Below, one piece after another: positions 23,507-33,336 of a stretch of DNA of 43,403 nucleotides; position 1 is the stretch's first letter, and each line of letters opens with the position of its first letter. The stretch covers positions 1 to 43,403 of the forward strand of contig NZ_LGIA01000210.1 of the NCBI RefSeq assembly GCF_001270965.1, read 5' to 3'. Under the pieces are notes generated by a model. The model was not told where the DNA came from, made no database searches, and saw only the letters and a list, made by a program, of their open reading frames with translations. A program made the position numbers and the translations under genes. This stretch comes from Sunxiuqinia dokdonensis (GTDB lineage Bacteria > Bacteroidota > Bacteroidia > Bacteroidales > Prolixibacteraceae).

Positions 23507-23635
23507 ATCTTTAGATTTTAGTTGAAATAAAACAGCTTTGCGAATCACTAATCAGTTACAAACCTAAGAATATTTGGCGAGAAAATGTTTACGAAAGAAG
23601 AATCACCGCATTCAACTCAAGCGAAAATTTTCACT

Positions 23636-23668
23636 AAAAAAGCCAGTGTCCTGGGACACCGGCTTTTC
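23636..23668 (-). terminator. intrinsic terminator of asnB
   Basis: On the minus strand AAAAGCCGGTGTC-CCAG-GACACTGGCTTTT with one mismatch (arms 23655-23667 and 23638-23650), followed by TTTTTTAG. It lies 70 bp past the asnB stop codon. Confidence 0.8.
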
Positions 23669-23736
23669 ACTCATTTTTGGCAAAATGTACATTGCTTCAA
23701 CAGCAATGCTTTATCGATACGAACTCCTCGTTTAAC

Positions 23737-25413
23737 TTATTTCTCAAAAATGGTACTCTGCTCATGCACGCCGCTTACGGCACGTCCCGACGGGTCGGCA
23801 TTGTTCTGGAACGATGCATCCCAGGCCAAAGCTTCGGCCGTGCTGCACGCAATAGACGGAACTGAAGGCACGCAAGAGGCCGCGGCGTCAGACGGAAAGT
23901 GCTCTTCAAAAATGGTTCGGTACAAATATTCTTCTTTCGAACGGGGCGTGTTGATTGGAAATCGGAATCCGGCATTGGCCATCATTTCGTCCGACACTTT
24001 GTCCTTGGCAATTTGTTTCAGGGTATCAATCCAGCCATAGCCCACACCATCGGAGAACTGCTCTTTCTGCCGCCACGCCACACTTTCGGGTAGCATGTCT
24101 TCAAAAGCCTTACGAACCACCCACTTTTCCATGCGCCCGTTACCAGCCATTTTTTCTTTCGGGTTCATACGCATAGCTACATCAATAAACTCTTTGTCGA
24201 GGAAAGGCACCCGCCCCTCAACGCCCCAGGCAGCCAGTGATTTGTTGGCACGCAAACAGTCGTACAAATTCAATTTGCTCAGTTTACGCAGGGTTTCCTT
24301 GTGAAATTCTTCGGGGTTTGGAGCTTTGTGGAAATAAAGGTAGCCTCCAAAAATTTCGTCGGCTCCCTCACCGGTCAGCACCATTTTAATGCCCATCGAC
24401 TTGATCACCCGGGCAAGCATGTACATCGGAGTTGAAGCGCGAATGGTCGTCACATCGTAGGTCTCGATGTGGTAAATGACGTCGCGAATGGCATCCAATC
24501 CTTCCTGGATGGTGTAGTGAATTTCGTGGTGAATGGTTCCGATGTGATCGGCCACTTTGCGGGCAGCAGCCAGGTCGGGCGAACCTTCGAGCCCAATAAC
24601 AAACGAGTGCAACTGCGGCCACCAAGCGTCTTTTTGATCGCCTTCTTCAATGCGCTTGCCCGAGAATTTTTTGGCCAGTGCCGAAGTTACCGACGAGTCG
24701 AGCCCGCCCGAAAGCAACACGCCATAGGGCACATCCGACATCAGCTGGCGATGTACAGCATCTTCCATGGCTTTTTTCAACTCCGGAATACTGGCCTCGT
24801 TATCTTTCACATTTTCATAGTCCATCCAGTCACGGGTCCACCAACGTTTAATTTCTCCGTCTTTGCTGTACAGGTAACTGCCCGGAGGAAACTCTTCGAT
24901 TTTCGAACATACCCCTTCAAGTGTTTTCAATTCGGAACCCACATAAAAATTCCCAAACTTATCCCAGCCCATGTAAAGCGGAATGATTCCAATATGGTCG
25001 CGACCAATCATGTAGGTATCCTTTTCTTCGTCGTACAAGGCAAAGGCAAAAATCCCATTCAAATCATCCAGAAAATCGACCCCTTTTTCCTGATACAAAG
25101 CCAGGATTACTTCACAGTCGGACCCGGTTTGATACTCGTACCGATCTTTGGTTTGCTCACGGATGGCGCGATGGTTATAAATCTCCCCATTCACACCCAA
25201 AATCAGCTTTTTGTCTTTGCTATACAAAGGCTGACCACCGGACTCAGGGTCAACAATCGATAAACGTTCGTGGGCGATAATTGCTTTTTGCCCACAATAA
25301 ATTCCTGACCAGTCTGGTCCACGATGTCTTACTTTTTTAGATTGCTCCAAGACCTGAGGTCTGAGCGTCTGCGCATCTGTTTTTAAGTCAAATACTCCTA
25401 CAATTCCACACAT
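23737..25413 (-). CDS. asnB: asparagine synthase (glutamine-hydrolysing)
   Basis: 558 aa, close to the E. coli AsnB length (554). The start MCGIVGVFD exposes the nucleophile Cys2 of the class II amidotransferase domain (about 2-205). The ATP pyrophosphatase motif is LLSGGLDSS near residue 232, and the C-terminal block CVPSVPSIACSTAEALAWD is typical. It converts aspartate, glutamine and ATP to asparagine in the cytosol. It is a single gene with its own promoter (25463-25492) and terminator. Confidence 0.97.
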   Translation of the reverse strand: MCGIVGVFDLKTDAQTLRPQVLEQSKKVRHRGPDWSGIYCGQKAIIAHERLSIVDPESGGQPLYSKDKKLILGVNGEIYNHRAIREQTKDRYEYQTGSDCEVILALYQEKGVDFLDDLNGIFAFALYDEEKDTYMIGRDHIGIIPLYMGWDKFGNFYVGSELKTLEGVCSKIEEFPPGSYLYSKDGEIKRWWTRDWMDYENVKDNEASIPELKKAMEDAVHRQLMSDVPYGVLLSGGLDSSVTSALAKKFSGKRIEEGDQKDAWWPQLHSFVIGLEGSPDLAAARKVADHIGTIHHEIHYTIQEGLDAIRDVIYHIETYDVTTIRASTPMYMLARVIKSMGIKMVLTGEGADEIFGGYLYFHKAPNPEEFHKETLRKLSKLNLYDCLRANKSLAAWGVEGRVPFLDKEFIDVAMRMNPKEKMAGNGRMEKWVVRKAFEDMLPESVAWRQKEQFSDGVGYGWIDTLKQIAKDKVSDEMMANAGFRFPINTPRSKEEYLYRTIFEEHFPSDAAASCVPSVPSIACSTAEALAWDASFQNNADPSGRAVSGVHEQSTIFEK

Positions 25414-25462
25414 ATTGCCAATGAATTAAAAAATGAGTGTTCAATTCTATAATTTCAGACAT

Positions 25463-25492
25463 CAAAAATAATCGTTTTGTTTCTACTTCAAA
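25463..25492 (-). promoter_or_regulatory. Bacteroidota promoter of asnB
   Basis: Minus strand: TTTG (25492-25489), 18-bp spacer, TATTTTTG (25470-25463), an exact consensus match. The predicted start is near 25456, about 45 bases before the asnB ATG. The remaining AT-rich part of 25414-25791 shows only the terminator at 25732-25760. Confidence 0.75.
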
Positions 25493-25731
25493 ATATATTC
25501 TGACATTTTTCTATATTATTTTTGATTGTCTTGACAAATATTTCACGTACTCGTCAATATTTTTACTTTTTGAAATACACTATTTATTCACTGCCCCCTT
25601 CTTTTACACCCCTGTTTCTGAAAAAAAGCTAATAAAAATCCGTCCCCCTCCTTAAAATAAAAGGCCTTTGCCATATTAAACCCAAAACTCACCAAGTATC
25701 CCCATTCCAACTTCACACAAAAAAAATGAAT

Positions 25732-25760
25732 AAAAAAAGCAGCCCATTGTTGAGCTGCTT
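25732..25760 (-). terminator. intrinsic terminator of the NhaD-type antiporter gene
   Basis: Minus-strand 7-bp stem AAGCAGC / GCTGCTT (25760-25754 and 25743-25737), 10-base loop, followed by a T-run. It lies about 30 bp downstream of the antiporter stop codon. Confidence 0.8.
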
Positions 25761-25791
25761 CCTTAATATTTATAATCCGAATTTTCTCTTC

Positions 25792-27102
25792 TTACAGGAA
25801 AATCAATTGGGTTACGATATATACAGGTAAAAGAACGGTGAGCGAAAACTTCACGATATAACCAAAGAAACTCGGCATCTCTATTTTGTTTTCCTCTGCA
25901 ATGGCTTTCACCATAAAGTTTGGTCCGTTACCAATGTAGGTCATGGCACCAAAGAACACGGCCCCCAAGCTGATCGCTTTTAGCAACACTTCAGGAATAT
26001 GAGCAACCAAAGCGCTGGCTCCAAACTGGTCGACCATGCCCAGGGCCAGGTTATGAAACGACACAGCCGTCGGCGCATTGTCGAGGAACGCACTTAAAGT
26101 TCCGGTTGCATAATAAAAATGCGTAGGAGTTGATAGTCCAAACGAATGTGCGTTTTCTCTCAAGTACAGCAAGGCCGGAACCATGGTAATAAATATACCC
26201 AGGAAAAGGTAAGCCACTTCAATAATTGGCCCCCAGGTAAACTTATTTTCCTGGTAACGCATGTTGTTGTTGGTAAAAACCAGCGATAAAATTGCCATGA
26301 GCAAGATCACCCCTTCGCGAATAAAGCCCAGGTAATGGTTTTCATGAATGGCATGAATGTATTGCTGATTGAGAAAAGCAACGGCCAGCACCACACCAAT
26401 CAGAAAAACAAAATTGAGATTTCCCTTTAAACGGATAGGTTCAATATGCGTGCGATCTTCCACAATAGCCTTCACCGACTCTTTTTTGTGGTAATAGCTG
26501 TCGAGCAGGAAGTAGATGACCAACAGCAGCGCATTGGCAAACAGCCAGGGACCTACAAGTCCAAAAAACCAGGAGAACGGCGCGCCTCGCAGGTACAGCA
26601 AAAACAGTGGTGGATCGCCCAGCGGAGTCAACATGCCACCTGCATTGGCCACAATGGCAATAAAAAACAGGATGGTGTGCACTTTAAACTTCCGCTCGGA
26701 GTTGGTTTTAATCACCGGACGAATAAGCAACATGGCTGCACCGGTTGTTCCCATAAACGACGCAAGCACGGCACCAATTGCCAAAAACAAGGTATTGACC
26801 GTTGGCTTGGCTTCAATATCACCTTTGAGGTGAATGCCACCGGTAATGACAAACAGCGCCCCCAGCAGAATAATGAAGGGGACGTAATCGAACAACATCT
26901 GGTGGATTAATTCATGATGAAGGCCCCGCACAACCAGCAAAATTGCCAGCGGAACACCCAAAATCAACGAAATTTTCAACTTATTTTTATTTTCCTCCCA
27001 CCAGTGATGGAAAAACAAAGGACCTATTGCGATAAACAGCAACATAGCCACAAACGGCAAGGATAGCCACAAGGGCATACTTTCTACAGTTCCATGGTTC
27101 AT
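25792..27102 (-). CDS. nhaD: NhaD-type sodium:proton antiporter / CitM-superfamily transporter
   Basis: 436 aa inner-membrane protein with 11-13 hydrophobic segments. Family features are NAGGMLTPLGDPPLFLLYLRG in the first half, LDNAPTAVSFHNLALG in the second, and GAMTYIGNGPNFMVKAIAE near the C-terminus, as in the Na+/H+ antiporter NhaD and related ion transporters. It probably exports sodium in exchange for protons, which fits a marine organism. It is monocistronic with its own terminator. A role in anion transport cannot be excluded from sequence alone. Confidence 0.85.
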   Translation of the reverse strand: MNHGTVESMPLWLSLPFVAMLLFIAIGPLFFHHWWEENKNKLKISLILGVPLAILLVVRGLHHELIHQMLFDYVPFIILLGALFVITGGIHLKGDIEAKPTVNTLFLAIGAVLASFMGTTGAAMLLIRPVIKTNSERKFKVHTILFFIAIVANAGGMLTPLGDPPLFLLYLRGAPFSWFFGLVGPWLFANALLLVIYFLLDSYYHKKESVKAIVEDRTHIEPIRLKGNLNFVFLIGVVLAVAFLNQQYIHAIHENHYLGFIREGVILLMAILSLVFTNNNMRYQENKFTWGPIIEVAYLFLGIFITMVPALLYLRENAHSFGLSTPTHFYYATGTLSAFLDNAPTAVSFHNLALGMVDQFGASALVAHIPEVLLKAISLGAVFFGAMTYIGNGPNFMVKAIAEENKIEMPSFFGYIVKFSLTVLLPVYIVTQLIFL

Positions 27103-27262
27103 AAGTCAGATTCTATTAATTTTTTATTTGAGGCCGAAAATAAAAAATATTCTCCAACTACATCCTATTATATATCAATTAGATCAGGACAGACTCATTT
27201 TGAAGGTTGTCATTTTACACAATCGTGACCCCAAAATCCCTGATTTTATGCCTGACAGGGAC

Positions 27263-27285
27263 AAAAAAAGGGACAAAAGTCCCTT
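27263..27285 (-). terminator. intrinsic terminator of ychF
   Basis: Minus-strand perfect 7-bp stem AAGGGAC-TTTT-GTCCCTT followed by a run of T, 25 bp past the ychF stop codon. Confidence 0.85.
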
Positions 27286-27310
27286 CCAATATCTTCAAAT
27301 AAAATTAACA

Positions 27311-28411
27311 CTACACGTTAAAACGGAAATGCATAATGTCACCGTCCTGCACCACGTAATCTTTTCCTTCGATGGCCATTTTGCCAGCTTCCTTGCAGGC
27401 TTGCTCCGACCCCAGAGCAACAAAATCGTTGTACTTTATCACTTCGGCACGGATAAAGCCTTTTTCGAAATCGGAATGAATAACCCCCGCAGCTTGTGGT
27501 GCCTTAAAACCCCGCTTATAGGTCCAAGCCCGAACCTCTTTCACACCTGCGGTAAAGTAGGTTTCCAGCTGCAGCAATCTGTAGGCTAATTTAATCAGCT
27601 TATTGACACCCGATTCCTTCAAACCCAAATCTTCCAAAAACAGCTGACGCTCTTCAAAGTCGTCCAACTCGGCAATGTCAGCTTCGGTTGCTGCAGCAAT
27701 CATCAGCATTTCGGCATTTTCATCTTTGATGGCCTCTTTCAACGCTTCCACGTATGCATTGCCCTTCACAACAGCCGCTTCATCCACATTGCAAATGTAG
27801 AGAATGGGCTTATTGGTCAGCAGCTGCAGTTCGCGCCCAAGTTTGGCATCAGCTTCGTCCAACTCCAGCGTGCGCGCCGATTTTCCCTGAATCAGCACCT
27901 CCTTATACATTGACAGCACCTTAAACATGCGTTTGGCTTCGGGGTCGTTGCCTGTTTTTGCTTGCTTTTCAACCTTGGCAATCCGGCTCTCCACCGTTTC
28001 CAAATCTTTCAGCTGCAACTCAATATCAATGGTTTCCTTATCCCGAACCGGGTTTATTGTTGTATCAACGTGCGTGATGTTTTCATTTTCGAAACAACGC
28101 AGCACATGAATAATGGCATCAGTTTCCCGTATGTTTCCAAGAAATTTATTACCCAATCCTTCTCCTTTACTGGCTCCGCGAACCAGACCGGCAATATCAA
28201 CAATTTCAACGGTTGTAGGCACCACTCGCTGAGGCTTTACCAACTCTTCCAACTTAATCAACCGGTCATCGGGTACCGTAATGACTCCAATATTGGGTTC
28301 GATGGTACAAAACGGAAAATTGGCCGACTGCGCTTTGGCATTCGACAAACAATTAAACAAGGTTGACTTTCCCACATTCGGAAGTCCAACAATTCCACAC
28401 TTTAAAGCCAT
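27311..28411 (-). CDS. ychF: redox-regulated ATPase YchF (OBG-like)
   Basis: 366 aa, typical length 363-367. G1 motif GLPNVGKSTLFN, G3 region DIAGLVRGASKGEGLGNKFL, and a G4 variant in PILYICNVDE (NxxE-like rather than NKxD), which in this family goes with ATP preference. A coiled-coil insertion occupies about 130-200 and a C-terminal TGS domain ends VVQDGDIMHFRFNV. It binds ribosomes. A TAACTTTG (28446-28439) 28 bp upstream of the ATG could be the -7 element, although no good -33 was seen. Confidence 0.97.
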   Translation of the reverse strand: MALKCGIVGLPNVGKSTLFNCLSNAKAQSANFPFCTIEPNIGVITVPDDRLIKLEELVKPQRVVPTTVEIVDIAGLVRGASKGEGLGNKFLGNIRETDAIIHVLRCFENENITHVDTTINPVRDKETIDIELQLKDLETVESRIAKVEKQAKTGNDPEAKRMFKVLSMYKEVLIQGKSARTLELDEADAKLGRELQLLTNKPILYICNVDEAAVVKGNAYVEALKEAIKDENAEMLMIAAATEADIAELDDFEERQLFLEDLGLKESGVNKLIKLAYRLLQLETYFTAGVKEVRAWTYKRGFKAPQAAGVIHSDFEKGFIRAEVIKYNDFVALGSEQACKEAGKMAIEGKDYVVQDGDIMHFRFNV

Positions 28412-28644
28412 GTTGTTTTCTTCTTAAAAATTGAGCGGCAAAGTTAATCCTTTTTGACTATTTTTGGACATCCATTTATCTGGAGCGATCATGATTTAAC
28501 AAAGCAGCACGGCGAGCCGAAACTGACGAATTCAGTTCCGGTTTCCTTTTGACGAATAAATGCTAAAGTTTTGTTAAAATCACACATCTGGTTAAACAAT
28601 GGCTGCATAATGCACTCTATTGAGTTGAATCATCCGGTTAATCC

Positions 28645-29190
28645 ATGAAAAGCGACCAGCAAATTTTAGCTGAACTGAAGAACGAAAGTACCAAACAAGC
28701 TGCTTTCCGCAGCTTGGTATCCCTGTACAAGGAGCGCCTGTACTGGCACGTTCGGAAAATAGTGCTTAGCCATGAGGATGCCGATGATGTTTTACAAAAT
28801 ACCTTTGTCAAGGTTTGGCGCAACATCGACGGGTTTCGCGAGGAATCTGGCTTGTTTACCTGGCTATACCGCATCGCAACCAACGAGTCTTTGACTTTCC
28901 TTAGCCAGAAAAAGAAACGGGCATTTGTCACTTCGGAGGAAACCAATGACTATATCATCGAAAACTTACAAACCGATCCCTACTTCGATGGCGACGATAT
29001 TCAATACCGCCTGCAAAAAGCCATTGCCCGCTTGCCCGACAAGCAACGCCTGGTTTTTAACATGCGCTATTACGACGACATTAAATATCAGGATATGGAG
29101 AAAATACTGGAAACATCGGCTGGTGCTTTGAAAGCATCGTATCATCACGCCGTTAAAAAGATTGAGGAGTATTTGAAATCAGAAGAGTAG
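28645..29190 (+). CDS. ECF RNA polymerase sigma factor
   Basis: 181 aa. Region 2: HEDADDVLQNTFVKVWRNIDGFREESGLFTWLYRIATNESL (about 46-90). Region 4: AIARLPDKQRLVFNMRYYDDIKYQDMEKILETSAGALKASYHHAVKKI (about 122-175). It is the first gene of a three-gene set with the membrane protein (29240) and the Spy-like protein (29728). This arrangement in Bacteroidota suggests an envelope-stress regulon controlled through the latter two. Confidence 0.94.
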   Translation: MKSDQQILAELKNESTKQAAFRSLVSLYKERLYWHVRKIVLSHEDADDVLQNTFVKVWRNIDGFREESGLFTWLYRIATNESLTFLSQKKKRAFVTSEETNDYIIENLQTDPYFDGDDIQYRLQKAIARLPDKQRLVFNMRYYDDIKYQDMEKILETSAGALKASYHHAVKKIEEYLKSEE

Positions 29191-29239
29191 GCGGAAACGA
29201 CCGGCATTAAACTTTTTTAAATTCATAGAGTCAAAGCGA

Positions 29240-29704
29240 ATGATGAACGAAAAGAAAAACATAGGGAATGCATTGCAAAATCGACCTTCGAAACCTCCAT
29301 TCAGGGTGCCGGATGGTTATTTTGACACGCTGGAAGATCGAATCGAGGCCAGAATCGCAGATAAAAGTTCACCGGTATCATCCAAGGGAAAACTGATCCG
29401 GATGATGAAGCCCATGCTCGCCATGGCCGCCAGTTTCGCGCTCATCTTCATGTTGGTTTATTATCCGTTAAGCGTATTTCTGCCCAATTACCTGGCAAAA
29501 AATACCGAGATACCGGCAGACACAACAACGGTGAACGAGAACGATTTGGTGATTTCATACCTGACTGGCTTGACACACTCGTATTACGATCTTTTTAGTG
29601 CCGAAGAGGAAACACCTGAAGTTGAAGTAAATGAACAAGATATGCTTGACTATTTAGCTTTCGAGATGAATGAAGCTGAAATCTATGCTGAATTAGCCAA
29701 TTGA
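29240..29704 (+). CDS. single-pass membrane protein of the ECF operon, possible anti-sigma factor
   Basis: 154 aa (a second ATG follows at 29243). A soluble N-terminus with the motif PPFRVPDGYFDTLEDRIEARI is common in Bacteroidota proteins encoded next to ECF sigma factors. One membrane segment spans about 56-77, and an acidic C-terminal domain faces the periplasm. It lies 49 bp after the sigma gene and 23 bp before the Spy-like gene. No zinc-finger anti-sigma motif is visible. Anti-sigma function is inferred from position and topology only. Confidence 0.75.
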   Translation: MMNEKKNIGNALQNRPSKPPFRVPDGYFDTLEDRIEARIADKSSPVSSKGKLIRMMKPMLAMAASFALIFMLVYYPLSVFLPNYLAKNTEIPADTTTVNENDLVISYLTGLTHSYYDLFSAEEETPEVEVNEQDMLDYLAFEMNEAEIYAELAN

Positions 29705-29727
29705 CCGTCATAAAATCAATTTAAAAA

Positions 29728-30192
29728 ATGAAAAGACTTATTTTATTTTTTCTAACAATAGCCACAGCATCCGGTTTTTTAATGGCGCAACCCAATAAAA
29801 AACACAGCGAAGACTGGATCCAGAAAATTAAAGCCGAGAAGGTTGCATTTCTGACGCAAAAACTTGAGCTCACGCCGGGCGAAGCACAGAAATTTTGGCC
29901 TGTTTACAATGAATTTGAAGAAAAACGCTTCGAAATTCATATGAAAAGACGAGAAATGGAATGGGAAACGATGGACAAGCTTGAAGGCCTGAACCAGGAA
30001 CAGCTCAAAAAGATTACCGTGGACTTTATCGGCCTCTTTCAAAAAGAAGCTGATCTGATGAAAGACTATAACGAAAAGTTTTTCGAGGTGTTGCCGGCCA
30101 AAAAGGTGGTAATGCTTTACGACATGGAAAATGATTTTCGGTCGCACATGCTCAGAGAATACAAGGATAAGCAGAAAGACGACAAACGCTAA
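29728..30192 (+). CDS. periplasmic Spy/CpxP-like protein (sensor of ECF-type sigma factor)
   Basis: 154 aa with signal peptide (MKRLILFFLTIATASGFLMAQ). The mature part is nearly all charged helix: KVAFLTQKLELTPGEAQKFWPVYNEFEEKR is the LTPxEAxxFWPxYxE signature of the Bacteroidota proteins annotated as sensors of ECF sigma factors, related to the LTxxQ/Spy fold. By analogy it binds misfolded envelope proteins or metal and feeds back on the adjacent sigma factor. It is the last gene of the operon, with a terminator at 30252-30290. Confidence 0.85.
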   Translation: MKRLILFFLTIATASGFLMAQPNKKHSEDWIQKIKAEKVAFLTQKLELTPGEAQKFWPVYNEFEEKRFEIHMKRREMEWETMDKLEGLNQEQLKKITVDFIGLFQKEADLMKDYNEKFFEVLPAKKVVMLYDMENDFRSHMLREYKDKQKDDKR

Positions 30193-30251
30193 ATGGATCA
30201 TCAGATTTTTGGGAGATTCAAATTTCTCGTCGATCAGATAGAAAATACAAG

Positions 30252-30290
30252 AAAAAAAGAGGCTGTTTGAAAAGGACAGCCTCTTTTTTT
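30252..30290. terminator. bidirectional terminator between the ECF operon and hutH
   Basis: Perfect 15-bp arms (30252-30266 and 30276-30290) including A7 and T7 tracts and a GC core AGAGGCTGT/ACAGCCTCT, with a 9-base loop. It works for both convergent units and touches the hutH stop codon. Confidence 0.9.
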
Positions 30291-31787
30291 TTAGACAAAT
30301 TTTCCAAGTTCCAGAAAAGCGATCGTTTCATTAATTCCCTCATACATCAGGCAATCTTCGCGAACAAACGGAACATGTCTCCGATATTCCGCGAGGAAAT
30401 CTTCCAGATAGGCCGATGTCTTCAGCGGTTTTCGAAACTGCATGGCCTGGGCACCATTGTACAACTCAATGGCCAAAACCTTCAGCACATTGTCGGTCAC
30501 TTTCAATGCTTTTGTAGCGGCGTTGCCCCCCATGCTCACGTGGTCTTCCTGCTCGTTCGACGACGGAATGGAATCAACCGAAGCCGGAGTGCACAATTGC
30601 TTGTTCTGGCTCACAATGGAAGCCGCGGCATACTGCGGGATCATAAAGCCGGAGTTTAAACCCGGATCAGCCACCAGGAACTCAGGCAATCCTCTCTCCC
30701 CGGAAATCAGGCGGTAGGTTCGCCGCTCGGAAATGCTGGCCAACTCGGAAAGCGCGATGGCTAAAAAGTCGAGCGACAGCGCCAAAGGCTCGCCGTGAAA
30801 GTTTCCTCCGCTGATAATCAAATCATCATCGGGAAAGACTGTTGGGTTATCGGTCACTGAGTTGATTTCCGTTTCGATAACGCGTGATACATAGTCAACC
30901 GTGTCCTTCACGGCACCGTGAACCTGCGGAATGCAGCGAAACGAATATGGATCCTGCACATGCTCCTTTTTTCGGTTGATCAGCTCACTTCCTTCAAGCA
31001 GCTTGCGAAAATTCTCGGCCGTGTCAATCTGCCCGGCATGCGGACGAATTTGCTGCACTTGCGCCATAAAAGGTTCAATCAAACCATCGAAACTATCGAG
31101 CGAAATCGCGCCAATGACATCGGCATATTTCACTACTTTGAAGGCTTTCAGCAAAGTGTAAACACCGTGGGCACTCATAAACTGGGTGCCATTTAAAAGT
31201 GCGAGCCCTTCTTTGGCTTCCAATCGGACAGGCTCCCAGCTTTTTTCGGACAGCACGTCAGCGGCCATCACTTTTTGTCCGCGATAATTGACGGTTCCCA
31301 GCCCGAGCAGCGGTAAAAACAACATGGCCAGGGGTGCCAAATCGCCGCTGGCGCCGAGCGATCCCTGCTCAAAAACTTCGGGCAAAATATCTTCATTAAA
31401 CAAATCCAGAATCCGCTGAACGGTTTTCAATTGCACGGCCGAATTGCCTTTGGCCAACGCGTGTGCTTTTAGCAACAGCATGAGCCGGACAACATCTTGC
31501 GGAATTTCGTCGCCAATGTTGCAGGCGTGCGAAACCACCAAGTTTTCCTGAAGTTTGCTCAGCTCGGCCTTCGACACTTTAATGTCGCACAAGGCGCCAA
31601 AACCGGTATTGATTCCGTAGATCGGATCTTCACTTTCGGCCAGTTTTTGATCGAGAAAAGCTTTTGATTTTTGAATTAACGCGACCGACTCATCAGAAAG
31701 AACCAGCTTTTTCTTTTCTTCCAGAATGTCTTCGATGATTTTGAAGCTGAGCGGTGCAGGACTGATCGTATGAATAGTAGACTCCAT
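30291..31787 (-). CDS. hutH: histidine ammonia-lyase
   Basis: 498 aa, the family length. The electrophilic MIO cofactor forms from A146-S147-G148 in GSLGASGDLAPLA. Other conserved parts are YGINTGFGALCDIKV (about 57-71), NGTQFMSAHGVY and QVHGAVKDTVDYV. It deaminates histidine to urocanate. The rest of the hut pathway (hutU, hutI, hutG/ftcD) is not in the window, so the gene is detached from a catabolic operon. It follows hisS on the same strand after 162 bp. Other aromatic amino acid lyases share the fold, but the substrate loop looks hut-like. Confidence 0.9.
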   Translation of the reverse strand: MESTIHTISPAPLSFKIIEDILEEKKKLVLSDESVALIQKSKAFLDQKLAESEDPIYGINTGFGALCDIKVSKAELSKLQENLVVSHACNIGDEIPQDVVRLMLLLKAHALAKGNSAVQLKTVQRILDLFNEDILPEVFEQGSLGASGDLAPLAMLFLPLLGLGTVNYRGQKVMAADVLSEKSWEPVRLEAKEGLALLNGTQFMSAHGVYTLLKAFKVVKYADVIGAISLDSFDGLIEPFMAQVQQIRPHAGQIDTAENFRKLLEGSELINRKKEHVQDPYSFRCIPQVHGAVKDTVDYVSRVIETEINSVTDNPTVFPDDDLIISGGNFHGEPLALSLDFLAIALSELASISERRTYRLISGERGLPEFLVADPGLNSGFMIPQYAAASIVSQNKQLCTPASVDSIPSSNEQEDHVSMGGNAATKALKVTDNVLKVLAIELYNGAQAMQFRKPLKTSAYLEDFLAEYRRHVPFVREDCLMYEGINETIAFLELGKFV

Positions 31788-31908
31788 CTTTTTTTTCGTT
31801 TTTAATCGTTCAACAATTACACATCAAAAAAGAAAGCGTCCACTTCATGGGCAGCGGGTGTCGCAACCAAAGGCCTTTACAGGCCGGTCATCACGTCCAA
31901 TTAGTTTT

Positions 31909-31937
31909 GTTCTTGCAGACCACATATCCGCAAGAAC
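31909..31937. repeat. inverted repeat between hisS and hutH
   Basis: Perfect 8-bp arms GTTCTTGC / GCAAGAAC with 13-base spacer. No U-tract follows in either direction, so a terminator call is weak. It could be a hisS 3' structure or a protein site upstream of hutH. Confidence 0.4.
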
Positions 31938-31949
31938 GTTAAATTCAGC

Positions 31950-33314
31950 TTATTCAGAAAGGATTTTTATCAGCTCTTCGGGCGTAACCGATTGTTGGTC
32001 CCCGGTTTTCATGTTCTTCAGGGTCACTTTCCCCTGAGCAATTTCTTCTTCGCCAACCATGACCACAGAAGCCACTTGCTTTCGATCAGCCCAGGTCATT
32101 TGCTTTTTCATTTTGGCAGGCTCCGGATAAATCTCGGCATTGACCTTGCTGGCACGCAGCTTAGCCAAAATCGGCAAGCAATAGGCTTCTTCCTTTTCAC
32201 CAAAATTGACAAACAGCACTTTGGTTGAAGCAACGGCTTCTTCAGGAAACAGTTCCAATTGCGTCATCACATCATAAATACGATCGGCGCCAAACGAAAT
32301 GCCCACACCCGACACGTCGGGCATACCAAAAATGCCGGTCAGGTCGTCGTAGCGGCCACCACCACAAATGCTGCCAATTTGCACATCTTTGGCTTTCACC
32401 TCGAAAATAGCGCCGGTGTAATAATTCAGCCCACGGGCCAGGGTTAAGTCCAGCTCCACCTCGGCGTTCAGCTCGAATCCTGACAGGTATGCAAACAACG
32501 TCCGCATCTCGTCCACCCCTTTTTTACCAACTGCTGAAGCTCCAATTACGGCCTCAATCTGATCGAGCTTTTCGGCATTCGAGCCACTCAACTTCAAAAT
32601 GGGTTGCAACTTATCGACAGCTTCCTGCGATACCCCTTTTTCAAGCAGTTCGAGGTTTACTTTTTCCAAGCCAATTTTGTCGAGCTTGTCAATGGCCACT
32701 GTAATGTCGATGATGCGGTCGGATTCGCCAATGGTTTCAGCAATGCCCGCCAAAATCTTCCGGTTGTTGATTTTTACCACCGTGTTGATTCGCAGTTGGT
32801 TGAAAACATCGTTGATAATTTGAACCAACTCCAGTTCATTCAGCAGCGAATTACTTCCGACGATATCCACATCGCACTGGTAAAACTCGCGGTAGCGCCC
32901 TTTTTGCGGGCGGTCGGCGCGCCAAACCGGCTGAATTTGATATCGTTTGAACGGAAAGGAAATGTCGTTACGATGCTGCACCACAAAGCGGGCAAAAGGC
33001 ACGGTCAGGTCGTAGCGCAAGCCCTTCTCCGAAATCTTGTTGGTCAACCGGATGCTATTGCGTTCCTGCAACTCCTGCTCGTCCACTTTCGAAATAAAAT
33101 CGCCTGAATTCAGAATCTTAAACAGCAGCTTGTCGCCTTCCTCGCCATACTTTCCCATCAGGGTCGACAGGTTTTCCATCGCCGGGGTTTCAATGGGTTG
33201 AAAGCCGTAGCGCTGAAAAATTTCCTTCACCGTATCGAAAATATAGTTCCGGCGAGCCATCTCTACCGGTGAAAAGTCGCGTGTTCCTTTTGGAATCGAG
33301 GGTTTCTGAGCCAT
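31950..33314 (-). CDS. hisS: histidyl-tRNA synthetase
   Basis: 454 aa from ATG 33314 ([16 protein letters not shown]). The in-frame extension to 33386 covers the terminator and promoter region and is not coding. Class II motifs: KGTRDFSP and [12 protein letters not shown], motif 2 [19 protein letters not shown], the HisRS-specific [13 protein letters not shown] and [10 protein letters not shown], motif 3 [11 protein letters not shown]. The C-terminal anticodon-binding domain occupies about 355-450. It charges tRNA-His in the cytosol. Confidence 0.97.
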   Translation of the reverse strand: MAQKPSIPKGTRDFSPVEMARRNYIFDTVKEIFQRYGFQPIETPAMENLSTLMGKYGEEGDKLLFKILNSGDFISKVDEQELQERNSIRLTNKISEKGLRYDLTVPFARFVVQHRNDISFPFKRYQIQPVWRADRPQKGRYREFYQCDVDIVGSNSLLNELELVQIINDVFNQLRINTVVKINNRKILAGIAETIGESDRIIDITVAIDKLDKIGLEKVNLELLEKGVSQEAVDKLQPILKLSGSNAEKLDQIEAVIGASAVGKKGVDEMRTLFAYLSGFELNAEVELDLTLARGLNYYTGAIFEVKAKDVQIGSICGGGRYDDLTGIFGMPDVSGVGISFGADRIYDVMTQLELFPEEAVASTKVLFVNFGEKEEAYCLPILAKLRASKVNAEIYPEPAKMKKQMTWADRKQVASVVMVGEEEIAQGKVTLKNMKTGDQQSVTPEELIKILSE

Positions 33315-33336
33315 AGTCTGTTTTTTATTCGAACTG

